Shown here piece by piece: positions 37,219-47,424 of a DNA stretch of 64,000 nucleotides. Below the pieces are notes generated by a model. That model did no database searches, was not told where the DNA came from, and saw nothing but the letters and a program-made list of their open reading frames with translations. Every line of letters begins with the position of its first letter. Positions within the stretch are counted from its first letter, which is position 1. A program made the translations under genes and the position numbers. This DNA is from Escherichia whittamii. Its GTDB lineage: Bacteria > Pseudomonadota > Gammaproteobacteria > Enterobacterales > Enterobacteriaceae. Location: positions 1 through 64,000 of the forward strand of contig NZ_JACSQI010000005.1 of NCBI RefSeq assembly GCF_014836715.1. Reading direction: 5' to 3'.

Positions 37219-39516
37219 TTACAGCAACTCAAATTCACCTTTCTTAACGCGTGCGGAATCGGTGCCGATAAAGACGTTGAACTTGCCTGGCTCGGCATCA
37301 TATTTCATCTGCTGATTCCAGAACTTCAGCGCCTCAATATCGATCGGGAAGCTGACGGTCTGAGTTTCGCCCGGTTTCAGGGTGATTTTCTCAAAGCCTT
37401 TCAGCTGTTTCACCGGGCGGCTCATGGAAGCGGTCACATCCTGCAAGTACATCTGAATCACCGTCGCCCCTTCGCGTTTTCCGGTGTTCGTCACCTGTAC
37501 GCTGGCGGTCACTTTGCCGTCACGCTTCATGGTCGGGGCAGAAAGTTTCACATCAGAGACGGTAAAAGTAGTATAGCTCAGGCCATAACCGAACGGATAA
37601 AGCGCCCCGTTTGCTTCATCGAAATAACGTGAAGTGTATTTGTTCGGCTTGTCGGCATTATACGGACGACCGGTATTCAGATGGCTGTAGTAAACCGGGA
37701 TCTGCCCAACAGAACGCGGGAAGGACATCGGCAGCTTTCCGGACGGGTTGTAATCACCAAATAACACGTCGGCAATCGCATTACCCCCTTCAGTCCCGGC
37801 AAACCAGGTTTCCAGAATCGCGTCTGCTTGCTGATCTTCTTTGACCAGCGCCAGCGGACGGCCATTCATCAGCACCAGCACCAGCGGTTTTCCAGTGGCT
37901 TTCAGCGCCGCAATCAAATCGCGCTGGCTTTGCGGAATAGTGATATCGGTCCGACTGGAGGCTTCGTGCGCCATCCCCTGGGCTTCACCAACCACAGCCA
38001 CCACCACATCAGATTGCTTCGCGGTCTGTACCGCTTCATCAATCATCTCTTGCGCAGAACGAGGATCGACTTTTACCGCTTCTTCATACTGATTCAGGAA
38101 GTCAATAATGCCTTTATCACTGGTGACGTTCGACCCTTTGGCGTACAACACCTTGCCGTTTTCACCGACGGCATTTTTAATCCCGGTCAGCACGGTCACG
38201 GATTGATCGACGACACCGGCTGCTGACCAGCTTCCCATTACGTCACGTTTACTGTCCGCCAACGGGCCAACCACCGCAATGGTGGCAGATTTTTTCAACG
38301 GCAGCGTTTCGAGACGGTTTTTCAGCAGCACCAGACTTTCGCGCGCCACTTCACGCGCTTCTTTGCGGTGTAGGCGGCTTTCGGCATTGGTATCAACAGG
38401 GTCAGATTCTTTCGGACCAAGATGGCTGTATGGATCGTTAAACAGCCCCATATCATATTTAACGTTCAATACGTGGCGGGCGGCGTCGTCCAGCTCTTCC
38501 ATGGTCACTTTGCCTGACTTGATCAAACCAGGCAGATACTTCGAGTAGTACTCGTCGCTCATGCTCATGTTGATCCCGGACTTAAGCGCCACGCGCACCG
38601 CATCTTCCGGGTCTGCCGCCGTACCGTGCTTGATCAACTCTTTGATTGCGCCATGATCGGAAACCGTGATGCCTTTAAAGCCCCACTGATCGCGCAGGAC
38701 ATCCTTCAGTAGCCAGGAGTCAGAAGTTGCAGGCGTGCCGTTGAGTGAGTTCAGCGCCACCATCACCGCGCCGCTGCCTGCATCCAGCCCCGCTTTGTAC
38801 GGCGGCATATAGTCATTAAACAGGCGCTGCGGACTCATATCGACAGTGTTGTACTCTTTACCGCCTTCTACCGCGCCGTAAGCCGCGAAGTGTTTGACGC
38901 TGGTCATCACCGAGTAGCGATCCGCCGGACTTTTGCCCTGCATCGCTTCAACCATGGTTTTACCCATAATTGAGGTCAGATACGTATCTTCGCCAAAACC
39001 TTCAGAAGCGCGACCCCAGCGCGGATCGCGCGAGACATCGACCATCGGCGCCCAGGTCATGTTCAGGCCATCGTCCGCCGCTTCATAGGCAGAAACACTT
39101 CCTACGGTTTTCACCGCATCAAGATTAAAAGATGACGCCAGACCGAGGCTAATCGGGAAGACAGTACGTTGACCGTGCAGCACGTCGTAAGCAAAGAAAA
39201 GAGGAATTTTCAGGCGGCTCAGTTCCATCACCTGATCCTGCATGGCGCGGATATCCTGACGTGTGACGGTATTAAAAATTGCGCCAACCTGCCCTTCTTT
39301 GATCATCTCGCGGATCGCCTCTTTCGGGTTATCCGGGCCGACGCTGATTAAACGCAGCTGACCAATTTTCTCATCAACCGTCATTTTTTTGAGCAGTTCG
39401 GTGACGAACGCATCCCGCGCTTCGGGCGTTAATGGATGGTTGCCGAATAAATCATCCGCCAGTGCTGGCTGTAGGGCCAGACTCACTGCGATACCTACTG
39501 AACATAGCCATTTCAT
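37219..39516 (-). CDS. bglX: BglX periplasmic beta-glucosidase (GH3)
   Basis: A 765-residue glycoside hydrolase family 3 enzyme, exported (signal peptide ending ALA). It has the N-terminal TIM-barrel domain with the catalytic nucleophile Asp in ITVSDHGA, a middle alpha/beta sandwich (VVAVVGEAQGMAHEASSRTD), and a C-terminal fibronectin III-like domain. ATG at 39516 begins the signal peptide; the upstream extension in frame was rejected. It cleaves beta-glucosides in the periplasm. Confidence 0.96.
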   Translation of the reverse strand: MKWLCSVGIAVSLALQPALADDLFGNHPLTPEARDAFVTELLKKMTVDEKIGQLRLISVGPDNPKEAIREMIKEGQVGAIFNTVTRQDIRAMQDQVMELSRLKIPLFFAYDVLHGQRTVFPISLGLASSFNLDAVKTVGSVSAYEAADDGLNMTWAPMVDVSRDPRWGRASEGFGEDTYLTSIMGKTMVEAMQGKSPADRYSVMTSVKHFAAYGAVEGGKEYNTVDMSPQRLFNDYMPPYKAGLDAGSGAVMVALNSLNGTPATSDSWLLKDVLRDQWGFKGITVSDHGAIKELIKHGTAADPEDAVRVALKSGINMSMSDEYYSKYLPGLIKSGKVTMEELDDAARHVLNVKYDMGLFNDPYSHLGPKESDPVDTNAESRLHRKEAREVARESLVLLKNRLETLPLKKSATIAVVGPLADSKRDVMGSWSAAGVVDQSVTVLTGIKNAVGENGKVLYAKGSNVTSDKGIIDFLNQYEEAVKVDPRSAQEMIDEAVQTAKQSDVVVAVVGEAQGMAHEASSRTDITIPQSQRDLIAALKATGKPLVLVLMNGRPLALVKEDQQADAILETWFAGTEGGNAIADVLFGDYNPSGKLPMSFPRSVGQIPVYYSHLNTGRPYNADKPNKYTSRYFDEANGALYPFGYGLSYTTFTVSDVKLSAPTMKRDGKVTASVQVTNTGKREGATVIQMYLQDVTASMSRPVKQLKGFEKITLKPGETQTVSFPIDIEALKFWNQQMKYDAEPGKFNVFIGTDSARVKKGEFELL

Positions 39517-39711
39517 GTGGATTATTCTTCCTCTGTTGCCCGACGTGGCAGCGAAAATGGTGCAAAAGCGGTAGTTTGCCATAAGCATGATGGAGAGAGA
39601 AAAAGAAAGCTCAGTTTATTGTCTGAATTTTCAAAATATTCACTCGCTGAATTGTCATACAAGGCGCTATTCTAGTTGGTGATATTTTTTCGCCACCACA
39701 AGGAGTGGAAA

Positions 39712-41427
39712 ATGTCTTCCATGACAACAACTGATAATAAAACCTTTTTGAATGAACTTGCCCGTCTGGTCGGTCATTCACACCTGCTCACCGATCCCGC
39801 AAAAACGGCCCGCTATCGCAAGGGCTTCCGCTCCGGTCAGGGTGACGCACTGGCCGTTGTTCTCCCTGGCTCGCTACTGGAATTGTGGCGAGTACTGAAA
39901 GCCTGCGTCACCGCCGACAAAATTATTCTGATGCAGGCCGCCAATACCGGTCTGACCGAAGGCTCCACGCCAAACGGTAACGATTATGATCGCGATATCG
40001 TTATCATCAGCACCCTGCGCCTCGACAAGCTGCATGTTCTCGGTAAGGGCGAACAAGTGCTGGCATATCCTGGCACCACGCTCTATTCGCTGGAAAAAGC
40101 CCTCAAACCATTAGGTCGCGAACCGCACTCGGTGATTGGTTCATCGTGTATTGGCGCATCGGTTATTGGCGGCATATGTAATAACTCCGGCGGCTCGCTG
40201 GTGCAGCGTGGCCCGGCGTATACCGAAATGTCGTTGTTCGCGCGCATAGATGAAAACGGCAAGCTGACGCTGGTTAACCATCTGGGGATTGATCTGGGCG
40301 AAACGCCGGAGCAAATCCTCAGTAAGCTGGATGACGATCGCATAAAAGAAGATGATGTGCGCCACGATGGCCGCCACGCTCATGATTATGACTATGTTCA
40401 CCGCGTACGAGATATTGAAGCCGACACTCCCGCACGTTATAACGCCGACCCGGATCGCCTGTTTGAATCCTCCGGTTGCGCCGGAAAACTGGCAGTATTC
40501 GCGGTACGTCTTGACACCTTCGAAGCGGAAAAAAACCAGCAGGTGTTTTACATCGGCACCAATCAGCCGGAAGTACTGACCGAGATCCGCCGCCATATTC
40601 TGGCCAATTTTAAAAATCTGCCGGTTGCCGGGGAATACATGCACCGGGATATCTACGATATTGCAGAAAAATACGGCAAAGACACCTTCCTGATGATCGA
40701 TAAGCTAGGCACCGACAAGATGCCGCTATTCTTTAATATCAAGGGACGTACCGATGCGATGCTGGAGAAGGTAAAGTTCTTCCGTCCACACTTTACCGAT
40801 CTCGCCATGCAGAAATTCAGTCATTTGTTCCCCAGTCATTTGCCGCCGCGCATGAAAAGCTGGCGCGATAAATATGAACATCATCTGCTGTTAAAAATGG
40901 CGGGGGATGGCGTGGGCGAAGCAAAATCCTGGCTGGTAGATTTTTTCAAACAGGCCGAAGGCGATTTCTTTGTCTGTACGCCGGAGGAAGGTAATAAAGC
41001 GTTTTTACACCGTTTCGCGGCTGCGGGTGCAGCGATACGTTATCAGGCGGTACATTCCGATGAAGTCGAAGACATTCTGGCACTGGATATTGCTCTGCGG
41101 CGTAATGACACCGAGTGGTATGAACATCTGCCGCCGGAAATCGACAGTCAGTTGGTGCATAAGCTCTATTACGGGCATTTTATGTGCTATGTCTTCCACC
41201 AGGATTACATCGTTAAGAAAGGCGTGGATGTGCATGCATTGAAGGAACAGATGCTGGAATTGTTACGCCAGCGCGGCGCGCAATATCCTGCCGAGCATAA
41301 CGTCGGTCATTTGTATAAAGCACCGGAGACGCTGCAGAAGTTCTATCGCGAGAATGATCCGACCAACAGTATGAATCCTGGGATCGGTAAAACCAGTAAA
41401 CGGAAAAACTGGCAGGAAGTGAAGTAA
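39712..41427 (+). CDS. dld: D-lactate dehydrogenase, quinone-dependent
   Basis: A 571-residue peripheral membrane flavoprotein oxidising D-lactate to pyruvate and feeding electrons to quinones. It has an FAD-binding PCMH domain near residues 40-210 (MQAANTGLTEGSTPNG, GSSCIGASVIGGICNNSGG), then the membrane-binding and cap regions. ATG at 39712 is preceded by AGGAG at 39701-39705; an upstream in-frame start is weaker. A BIME follows the stop. Confidence 0.97.
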   Translation: MSSMTTTDNKTFLNELARLVGHSHLLTDPAKTARYRKGFRSGQGDALAVVLPGSLLELWRVLKACVTADKIILMQAANTGLTEGSTPNGNDYDRDIVIISTLRLDKLHVLGKGEQVLAYPGTTLYSLEKALKPLGREPHSVIGSSCIGASVIGGICNNSGGSLVQRGPAYTEMSLFARIDENGKLTLVNHLGIDLGETPEQILSKLDDDRIKEDDVRHDGRHAHDYDYVHRVRDIEADTPARYNADPDRLFESSGCAGKLAVFAVRLDTFEAEKNQQVFYIGTNQPEVLTEIRRHILANFKNLPVAGEYMHRDIYDIAEKYGKDTFLMIDKLGTDKMPLFFNIKGRTDAMLEKVKFFRPHFTDLAMQKFSHLFPSHLPPRMKSWRDKYEHHLLLKMAGDGVGEAKSWLVDFFKQAEGDFFVCTPEEGNKAFLHRFAAAGAAIRYQAVHSDEVEDILALDIALRRNDTEWYEHLPPEIDSQLVHKLYYGHFMCYVFHQDYIVKKGVDVHALKEQMLELLRQRGAQYPAEHNVGHLYKAPETLQKFYRENDPTNSMNPGIGKTSKRKNWQEVK

Positions 41428-41432
41428 ATATA

Positions 41433-41619
<187 letters not shown>

Positions 41620-41638
41620 ATACCAACAGTGATTAAAC

Positions 41639-42568
41639 TTAATCGTTTTGTGCCGTCTGCCCCGCCGCCATCTGGGCGGCTTTTTGTTTTTTATAGCTCA
41701 ACGCCGCTGCCGGAACGGGCATTACTTTGCCGGTTTCAATCCATGTACGCAGGCGGCTGGCATCGGCAAAATGGGTATATTTGCCAAACGCATCCATCAC
41801 CACCAGCGCCACCGGTTTATTATTAAAAACCGTGCGCATCACCAGGCAATGCCCTGCTGCATTGGTAAAGCCGGTTTTGGTTAGCTGGATATTCCAGTTA
41901 TCGCGATACACCAGATGGTTAGTATTGCGGAACGGCAGCGTATACGACGGGTTAGAGAAGGTCGCCATATCTTCACGGGTGGTACTTAACTGACCGATCA
42001 ACGGATACTGTTTGGTGGCAATCAACAATTTGGTCAGGTCACGTGCAGTTGAAACGTTATGCACCGATAGCCCGGTCGGTTCAACAAAGCGCGTGTTGTT
42101 CATCCCGAGAGCTTTTGCTTTCGCATTCATTGCTTTAATAAACGCGTTATAACCGCCAGGATAATGATGTGCCAGGCTCGCCGCCGCGCGGTTTTCTGAG
42201 GACATCAGCGCCAGAAGCAGCATATCTTTGCGGCTGATTTCGCTATTCAGTCGTACGCGCGAATAGACCCCTTTCATCTCCGGCGTCTGGCTGATGTCTA
42301 CTTTTAATTTTTCATCCAGCGGCAGTCGCGCATCCAGCACAACCATCGCGGTCATTAATTTGGTGATTGAGGCAATCGGACGCACCAGATCCGGGTGGTT
42401 CGAATAGATCACTTTGTTGGTATTGAGATCAACAATCATCGCGCTACCGGAAGCAATTTCCGGCTGCGAAGCGGTGGCAGCGGCTGCCGTTTTCGCAGCG
42501 GCCTGCGGTGCAAAAGGCACAGCCAGCATCAGGGCCAGGCTAAATAAAGAAACTCGAAATTTCGGCAT
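41639..42568 (-). CDS. pbpG: PbpG, D-alanyl-D-alanine endopeptidase (PBP7)
   Basis: A 309-residue periplasmic low-molecular-mass penicillin-binding protein that cuts peptidoglycan cross-links. The signal peptide ends near AAAK; active-site motifs are SITK (S67-K70), SEN (124-126) and KTG (231-233). K-12 has SISK at the first motif as I recall, a neutral change. The start MPKFRV at 42568 is chosen; an ATG nine bases upstream is possible, and neither has a strong ribosome binding site. Confidence 0.95.
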   Translation of the reverse strand: MPKFRVSLFSLALMLAVPFAPQAAAKTAAAATASQPEIASGSAMIVDLNTNKVIYSNHPDLVRPIASITKLMTAMVVLDARLPLDEKLKVDISQTPEMKGVYSRVRLNSEISRKDMLLLALMSSENRAAASLAHHYPGGYNAFIKAMNAKAKALGMNNTRFVEPTGLSVHNVSTARDLTKLLIATKQYPLIGQLSTTREDMATFSNPSYTLPFRNTNHLVYRDNWNIQLTKTGFTNAAGHCLVMRTVFNNKPVALVVMDAFGKYTHFADASRLRTWIETGKVMPVPAAALSYKKQKAAQMAAGQTAQND

Positions 42569-42741
42569 GATGAGCATTCAAATAGTGGTTCACGCGCACG
42601 GGTTGCGCACCGCCGGAGTAAGGATTTACTGAGGCTAGCGAAGCCATCATAACGAGCAAAAAGTGCGGTCGTCAAAGGAGAATCGTGAGGAAATGCTGCA
42701 TTGCTGACATTTACGCCAGCAATGCAACACAAAAGAACTTT

Positions 42742-43329
42742 CTAGAACAGACGATAACCGTACCCCCATAGTATGACGGTAAGAGCAAGCAGGACTTCCA
42801 GCACTAGCACGCCAATCGCCAGTGTCGAACTGGAGAAGCTAAGACCTTCCTCTTTGTTGATATTCAGGAAGCTTGGAATACCGAGATAAAGCAGATACCC
42901 CGTGTAAAACAGCGCCACCGTGCCGACCAGAGCACACAGCCAGACCAGCGGGTAAAGCGCTACCAGACCGCTTAAAAACAGCGGCGTCGCGACGTATCCC
43001 GCGAAGACCATACAGTGCGCAAGCGACGGGCGCTGTGGGTAATTGCGCGCCATCCACCAGATGACTCGCCCCATCACCGCGACCCCAGCCAGCATAACGC
43101 CATAAAACAAGACAGCCAAAGCCAGTCCGGTAAACCAGGATAACTTCAGGATAGTACCATCGCCAAAATTCCAGCCGATTTGCGTGGTGCCAATGAAAGC
43201 GCAAATCACCGGAATCGCCGCCATCAGCAAAACGTGGTGGGTGTAGTGATGAGAAATCGTTTCGTTTTCACGATTAATCACCTGCATTTCACGATCGGGA
43301 TGGGAAAACAGCCCCCAGACATGGCTCAT
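42742..43329 (-). CDS. yohC: YohC inner-membrane protein (Yip1 domain)
   Basis: A 195-residue protein with five predicted transmembrane helices and a Yip1/DUF1282-type domain. The start MSHVWGL at 43329 is preceded by GGGGGCGGT; the frame extends eight codons further upstream. It is a single gene divergent from yohD. Function unknown to me. Confidence 0.9.
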   Translation of the reverse strand: MSHVWGLFSHPDREMQVINRENETISHHYTHHVLLMAAIPVICAFIGTTQIGWNFGDGTILKLSWFTGLALAVLFYGVMLAGVAVMGRVIWWMARNYPQRPSLAHCMVFAGYVATPLFLSGLVALYPLVWLCALVGTVALFYTGYLLYLGIPSFLNINKEEGLSFSSSTLAIGVLVLEVLLALTVILWGYGYRLF

Positions 43330-43497
43330 ACCGCCCCCTTGTTGTGAGTTCATGAACCTGACAGTTCAAGTATAAGTCAGCTTGTGATTATTTTTTGTGC
43401 GATTACTAAATTAGTGCGCCACACAGTGGGGCTTTTTCTGCGCAAATAATTCACTGGGTGTATGCTTACAGGCAACCAAAGGGAGACAGACTGGCTT

Positions 43498-44076
43498 ATG
43501 GATCTCAATACACTCATCTCACAATATGGTTATGCCGCGCTGGTACTTGGCAGTCTGGCTGAAGGTGAAACCGTCACCTTGCTCGGTGGTGTTGCCGTAC
43601 ATCAGGGGCTACTGAAATTCCCGCTGGTGGTACTTTCCGTAGCACTTGGCGGCATGATTGGCGACCAGGCGCTTTATCTGTGTGGACGGCAGTTTGGCGG
43701 CAAGCTGTTACGACGCTTCTCAAAACATCAGGACAAAATCGAGCATGCCCAAAAGCTGATCCAACGTCATCCGTATCTGTTTGTTATTGGTACACGTTTT
43801 ATGTATGGCTTTCGGGTGATTGGTCCGACGCTGATTGGCGCCAGTCAGCTTCCGCCGAAAATATTTCTACCGCTGAATATTCTCGGCGCATTTGCCTGGG
43901 CGCTGATTTTTACCACTATTGGCTACGCAGGTGGTCAGGTGATTGCGCCGTGGTTGCACGATCTTGACCAGCATCTAAAACACTGGGTTTGGTTGATTCT
44001 GGCTGTGGCTCTGGTGGTTGGCGTTCGCTGGTGGCTGAAACGGCGAGGGAAGAAAAAGCCAGATAATCAGGCGTAA
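43498..44076 (+). CDS. yohD: YohD, DedA-family membrane protein
   Basis: A 192-residue DedA/SNARE-associated (VTT) membrane protein: EGETVTLLGG near residues 22-31, GGMIGDQALYLCGRQFGG, and FGxRFMYGFRVIGP-type re-entrant motifs, with a basic C terminus (KRRGKKKPD). DedA proteins are proposed to translocate lipid carriers. ATG at 43498 was chosen over the longer frame from 43462. Confidence 0.93.
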   Translation: MDLNTLISQYGYAALVLGSLAEGETVTLLGGVAVHQGLLKFPLVVLSVALGGMIGDQALYLCGRQFGGKLLRRFSKHQDKIEHAQKLIQRHPYLFVIGTRFMYGFRVIGPTLIGASQLPPKIFLPLNILGAFAWALIFTTIGYAGGQVIAPWLHDLDQHLKHWVWLILAVALVVGVRWWLKRRGKKKPDNQA

Positions 44077-44087
44077 AGCTGTTGTCT

Positions 44088-44162
44088 CGGATAAGGCGTT
44101 CACGCCGCATCCGGCAACAGGTGCTCTATGCCTGATGCGACGCTTGCGCGTCTTATCATGCC
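44088..44162. repeat. REP pair after yohD
   Basis: CGGATAAGGCGTTCACGCCG and the opposite-facing CCTGATGCGACGCTTGCGCG arms, separated by about 20 bases. The right arm abuts the sequence where yohF similarity ends, so this repeat marks the deletion junction. Confidence 0.88.
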
Positions 44163-44183
44163 TAAAAAAAATATTACCCATTG

Positions 44184-44270
44184 AATATCAAAACCTTACT
44201 GCGCCAGTAATAACGCGCACGCTTTACCTATCCCTGAATCAGAAGCAGTAATAATCGCGACCTGTGCCAT
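44184..44270 (-). pseudogene. yohF: yohF remnant (short-chain dehydrogenase N terminus)
   Basis: Only the first 28 codons of yohF remain. MAQVAIITASDSGIGKACAL then LLAQ is intact and includes the NAD-binding TxxxGIG motif. It is followed by an in-frame TAA where K-12 has Gln, then GFDI, matching the K-12 residues after that Gln, after which similarity stops and a REP element begins. So a nonsense mutation and a deletion of about 225 codons have destroyed the gene. The start overlaps nothing and lies 52 bases after the mdtQ stop. Confidence 0.88.
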
Positions 44271-44322
44271 TGGGTTCTCCGCCTGACGCTGACTAAACGT
44301 TAAGTATAGAAAGCGCATAGCC

Positions 44323-45759
44323 TCAGCGTTTGTAGCCCCCGCCCAACGCACTGGTGAGTTGAATGGAGGCATCCAGCCATTGCCCTTGTAAAAGCAGGCC
44401 GTTGGCTCGTTCGCGAAGCGCCGGAATTCTGGCTTCACTAACGCGGGAACCAGCGATGATACCCGCGTTAAATCGCGCCTGCGCCAGCCCCACCACACGC
44501 AAAGCATCGCGCTCAATTTGCGCCTGATGCTGGTTTTTCTCTGCCAGTGTCTGAACCTGACTCGCCGCCCGCGCCACGTCATTCACCGCCTCGACCACGG
44601 CTTTGTTGTAGTTGGCAATCGACAAGTTGCTTTCGGCTTTCGCAATGTCAAGATTGGCGTTAAGCCTGCCGCTGTCGAATATTGGCAATGTCAGCCCCGC
44701 CGTGACGCCCATCTGTTGGGCGGAGCTACGAAAAAGATCGCTTAAATGCAAAGCATCCTGTTGCAGGAAGGCCATCAGATTGATGTCGGGATAAAATGCC
44801 GCTTTTGCTGCGTCGATGGTACTTAACGACGACTCGACGTACCAATGTGCCGCCTGCAAATCTGCCCGCCGGGCCAGCAAGGAATATCCCAGTTCATCAG
44901 GAAGCTGGCTTGCCACTTTCGGCAACGCGACCGGATGTAGCTTCAATGCGCTTTGCTGATAGTTGGTGAGCGCACTTAATCGCGCCTCGATAATTTTCAT
45001 CTTACCCGCGACATCGTTGAGCTGTTGCTGGGTTTTACTGGCATTAATATCGGTTTCCACACCTTCAACCGAAGAGGTAATTCCACGCTGATAGAGCTGG
45101 CGATCGGTCGCAATAATGGTGTTCTGCTCTTTTTCGATTTGCTGCAAGACCGTGTTTAACGCCGCCTGGGTTTGCCACTCCCAGTACAGGCGTGCCACGC
45201 TGCCAGCCAGCAATTGCCGGGTCTGCTCACGTTCAGCCGCCCGCGCTTTAACCGTCCCCAGTCGAGCAGTGACTTCCGCCCGATTCTTTCCCCAGATATC
45301 AAGATGCCAGCCTGCCGTTAAACCAAAAGTACCGTTGGTGTACCAGGGTCCCGTGGTGCCAGCTGCTGGATCGTTCAGGGCAAACGGCCCCATTAACCCT
45401 TCAGCTGACATTTTTTGCCGTTCCATATCCGCAGAAAAATCTACCTGCGGGCCATCCTGGGTCGCTACTGCTTTCGCCTGCGCTTCAGCCAGTTGAATGC
45501 GCTGTTCAGCTACCTGCATATCCGGCGCGTTCTGTATTGCATTATTAATTAAGGAAGTGAGTTGATTATCGTGGTATTCCAGCCACCACTGGCTGTCTGG
45601 CCAACCGTTTTTCAATGCCGCAGGTAACGCTGTGTCCACTTGCGTGGCAGGCGTTTGCAGGCTTAACGCCTGACGAGTTTCGTGTACAGGCGCACATCCT
45701 GCCAACAAAATTAAAAGCGGAAAACAGACGCTTGCTGCATTAAATGAATCACGATTCAT
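44323..45759 (-). CDS. mdtQ: MdtQ, outer-membrane efflux lipoprotein (TolC/NodT type)
   Basis: A 478-residue outer-membrane factor of RND-type multidrug export. The signal peptide ends in lipobox LAGC, with lipidated Cys near residue 22, followed by two OEP repeats of coiled-coil and barrel segments (AEQRIQLAEAQAKAVATQ; ARAASQVQTLAEKNQHQAQI). The frame is complete, whereas I recall the K-12 copy as a pseudogene. No inner-membrane pump or adaptor gene is adjacent, so it must work with partners encoded elsewhere. Confidence 0.9.
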   Translation of the reverse strand: MNRDSFNAASVCFPLLILLAGCAPVHETRQALSLQTPATQVDTALPAALKNGWPDSQWWLEYHDNQLTSLINNAIQNAPDMQVAEQRIQLAEAQAKAVATQDGPQVDFSADMERQKMSAEGLMGPFALNDPAAGTTGPWYTNGTFGLTAGWHLDIWGKNRAEVTARLGTVKARAAEREQTRQLLAGSVARLYWEWQTQAALNTVLQQIEKEQNTIIATDRQLYQRGITSSVEGVETDINASKTQQQLNDVAGKMKIIEARLSALTNYQQSALKLHPVALPKVASQLPDELGYSLLARRADLQAAHWYVESSLSTIDAAKAAFYPDINLMAFLQQDALHLSDLFRSSAQQMGVTAGLTLPIFDSGRLNANLDIAKAESNLSIANYNKAVVEAVNDVARAASQVQTLAEKNQHQAQIERDALRVVGLAQARFNAGIIAGSRVSEARIPALRERANGLLLQGQWLDASIQLTSALGGGYKR

Positions 45760-45981
45760 AGGGAATAATCAGGTAAGAAACGGTGCGCGGAGATTACCGT
45801 GTGTGGCGATATATTTTTTAGTTTCGCGTGGCAATACATCAGTGGAAATAAAGCGACATATCCAGAAAAATATACAGCAAGTGAATGATATTCTCTGATT
45901 TATCTTAATCGTTTATGGATAACGGCAAAGGGTTTCATTTTTACCTATACTTATTCAGCACTCACAAATAAAGGAACGCCA

Positions 45982-46065
45982 ATGAAAATTATACTCTGGG
46001 CAGTATTGATTATTTTCCTGATTGGGCTACTGGTGGTGACTGGCGTATTTAAGATGATATTTTAG
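45982..46065 (+). CDS. yohP: YohP small membrane protein
   Basis: A 27-residue single-helix membrane peptide (MKIILWAVLIIFLIGLLVVT, then GVFKMIF), preceded by AAAGGAACGCC. It matches K-12 YohP, a tail-less small inner-membrane protein studied for mRNA localisation and insertion. The mdtQ gene is divergent, with 222 bases between. Confidence 0.92.
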   Translation: MKIILWAVLIIFLIGLLVVTGVFKMIF

Positions 46066-46461
46066 AATATCAGATAAACCAGATATGGCAGATAGGTAGT
46101 CTGGATAGTATTAGATGTTTTGTGTACTTGATTTACAAACAGCTCCGGTGTTGGTGGCGTCAAAATCGCCGAGGCGTTCCCTGGAGGCCGTGGCAGCCCA
46201 CATGGATGTGGGCTGAGGGCGCGTCTTACAGGGATGTTACCTCGCGCCCGACCCGGTAGCCGTAAGGGATAAGCCGAGGGTACCGCGCAGCGGCGATTTT
46301 GTTCGCCAGAGCCCGGGGGTGCAGGGGGCGGCGGCGATTGGCCGCCCCCTGCGCGCTCCTTGCGCCAGTTGCAATATATGGCTTAGAACATGAAAGGAGC
46401 GCAACAAAACGATGAAGCTGAATAAGCGATTCCTTGTCTCTAATATGCTGCGATTCCACTA
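46066..46461. other. Gene-less GC-rich structured element between yohP and dusC
   Basis: No gene is supported in these 396 bases. From 46162 to 46352 the sequence is strongly GC-rich and self-complementary. AAAATCGCCG (46162-46171) pairs with CGGCGATTTT (46291-46300), enclosing two hairpins: CAGCCCACAT/ATGTGGGCTG (46194-46215) and GGGCGCG/CGCGCCC (46217-46249). Beyond the closing stem is a perfect 12-bp stem GCAGGGGGCGGC/GCCGCCCCCTGC (46321-46352). This looks like a multibranched RNA or a dispersed repeat; I could not match it to ERIC, REP or BoxC. A 77-codon frame on the minus strand has no coding character. Confidence 0.7.
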
Positions 46462-47412
46462 TTATCGCAGCTTATCAATATCAATTGCCTGAATAGCCTT
46501 TGCGATATCAGGGGAATTATTCAACACCCGCACATGCTGAAATAATCCCGTTGCTTCATCATATTCTTTACGTAAATAACTCAACCACTGCTTAATCCGC
46601 GCGACGTGATATAACCCGGTATCTCCCTGTTTCTCCAGACGGGTATACTTTTGCAGCAATGCAACGACCTCCGGCCACGGCATTCGCGGTTCGTTATATT
46701 TCACCACCCGACTCAGGTTGGGAATATTGAGCGCCCCGCGCCCAATCATCACCGCGTCGCAGCCGCTGATAGCCATGCATTGTTGCGCACTCTGCCAGTC
46801 CCAGATTTCACCATTGGCAATCACCGGAATATTCAGCCGCTGGCGAATCTCGCCAATCGCCCGCCAGTCGATATGCTCTGCACGGTAACCCTGTTCTTTT
46901 GTCCGCCCATGCACGACCAGTTCCGTAGCTCCAGCTTGCTGAACAGCATCGGCAATTTCAAATTTCTTCTCGCCACTGTCCCAGCCCAGACGCACTTTCA
47001 CGCTGACGGGCAAATGCGCCGGTACGGCTTCGCGCATCGCTTTCGCGCCCTGGTAGATGAGTTCAGGATCTTTCAGCAACGTTGCCCCACCGCCGCTGCC
47101 GTTAACCGTTTTCGACGGGCAGCCGCAGTTAAGATCCACGCCCCAGGAACCTAATTCCACCGCACGGGCGGCATTCTCTGCCAGCCATTGCGGGAACTGC
47201 CCCAGCAACTGTACGCGCACCAGCGTCCCTGAAGGAGTACGGCTGGCATTTTGTAGCTCAGGGCAAATGCGATGAAAAACTTTTACCGGCAGCAGTTGAT
47301 CCACCACGCGAACAAACTCAGTGATGCACAGATCGTAGTCGTTAACTTCGGTCAGCAATTCGCGCACCAGAGAGTCAAGTACCCCCTCCATTGGCGCCAG
47401 TAACACACGCAT
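46462..47412 (-). CDS. dusC: DusC, tRNA-dihydrouridine(16) synthase
   Basis: A 316-residue flavoenzyme reducing U16 of tRNAs to dihydrouridine. It has an FMN-binding TIM barrel ([10 protein letters not shown] at the start), catalytic Cys98 in NCGCPS, the segment VSVKVRLGW with [13 protein letters not shown], and GRGALNIPN for phosphate binding. The C terminus has one extra Arg compared with K-12 as I recall. A terminator-like hairpin lies directly upstream of the start. Confidence 0.95.
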   Translation of the reverse strand: MRVLLAPMEGVLDSLVRELLTEVNDYDLCITEFVRVVDQLLPVKVFHRICPELQNASRTPSGTLVRVQLLGQFPQWLAENAARAVELGSWGVDLNCGCPSKTVNGSGGGATLLKDPELIYQGAKAMREAVPAHLPVSVKVRLGWDSGEKKFEIADAVQQAGATELVVHGRTKEQGYRAEHIDWRAIGEIRQRLNIPVIANGEIWDWQSAQQCMAISGCDAVMIGRGALNIPNLSRVVKYNEPRMPWPEVVALLQKYTRLEKQGDTGLYHVARIKQWLSYLRKEYDEATGLFQHVRVLNNSPDIAKAIQAIDIDKLR

Positions 47413-47424
47413 ATCATCACCCGC

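Noticed and set aside
46226..46459. Minus-strand frame of 77 codons in the GC-rich element
   Set aside because: Arg/Ala-rich translation typical of GC-rich structured DNA, no ribosome binding site, and stems explain the sequence better.
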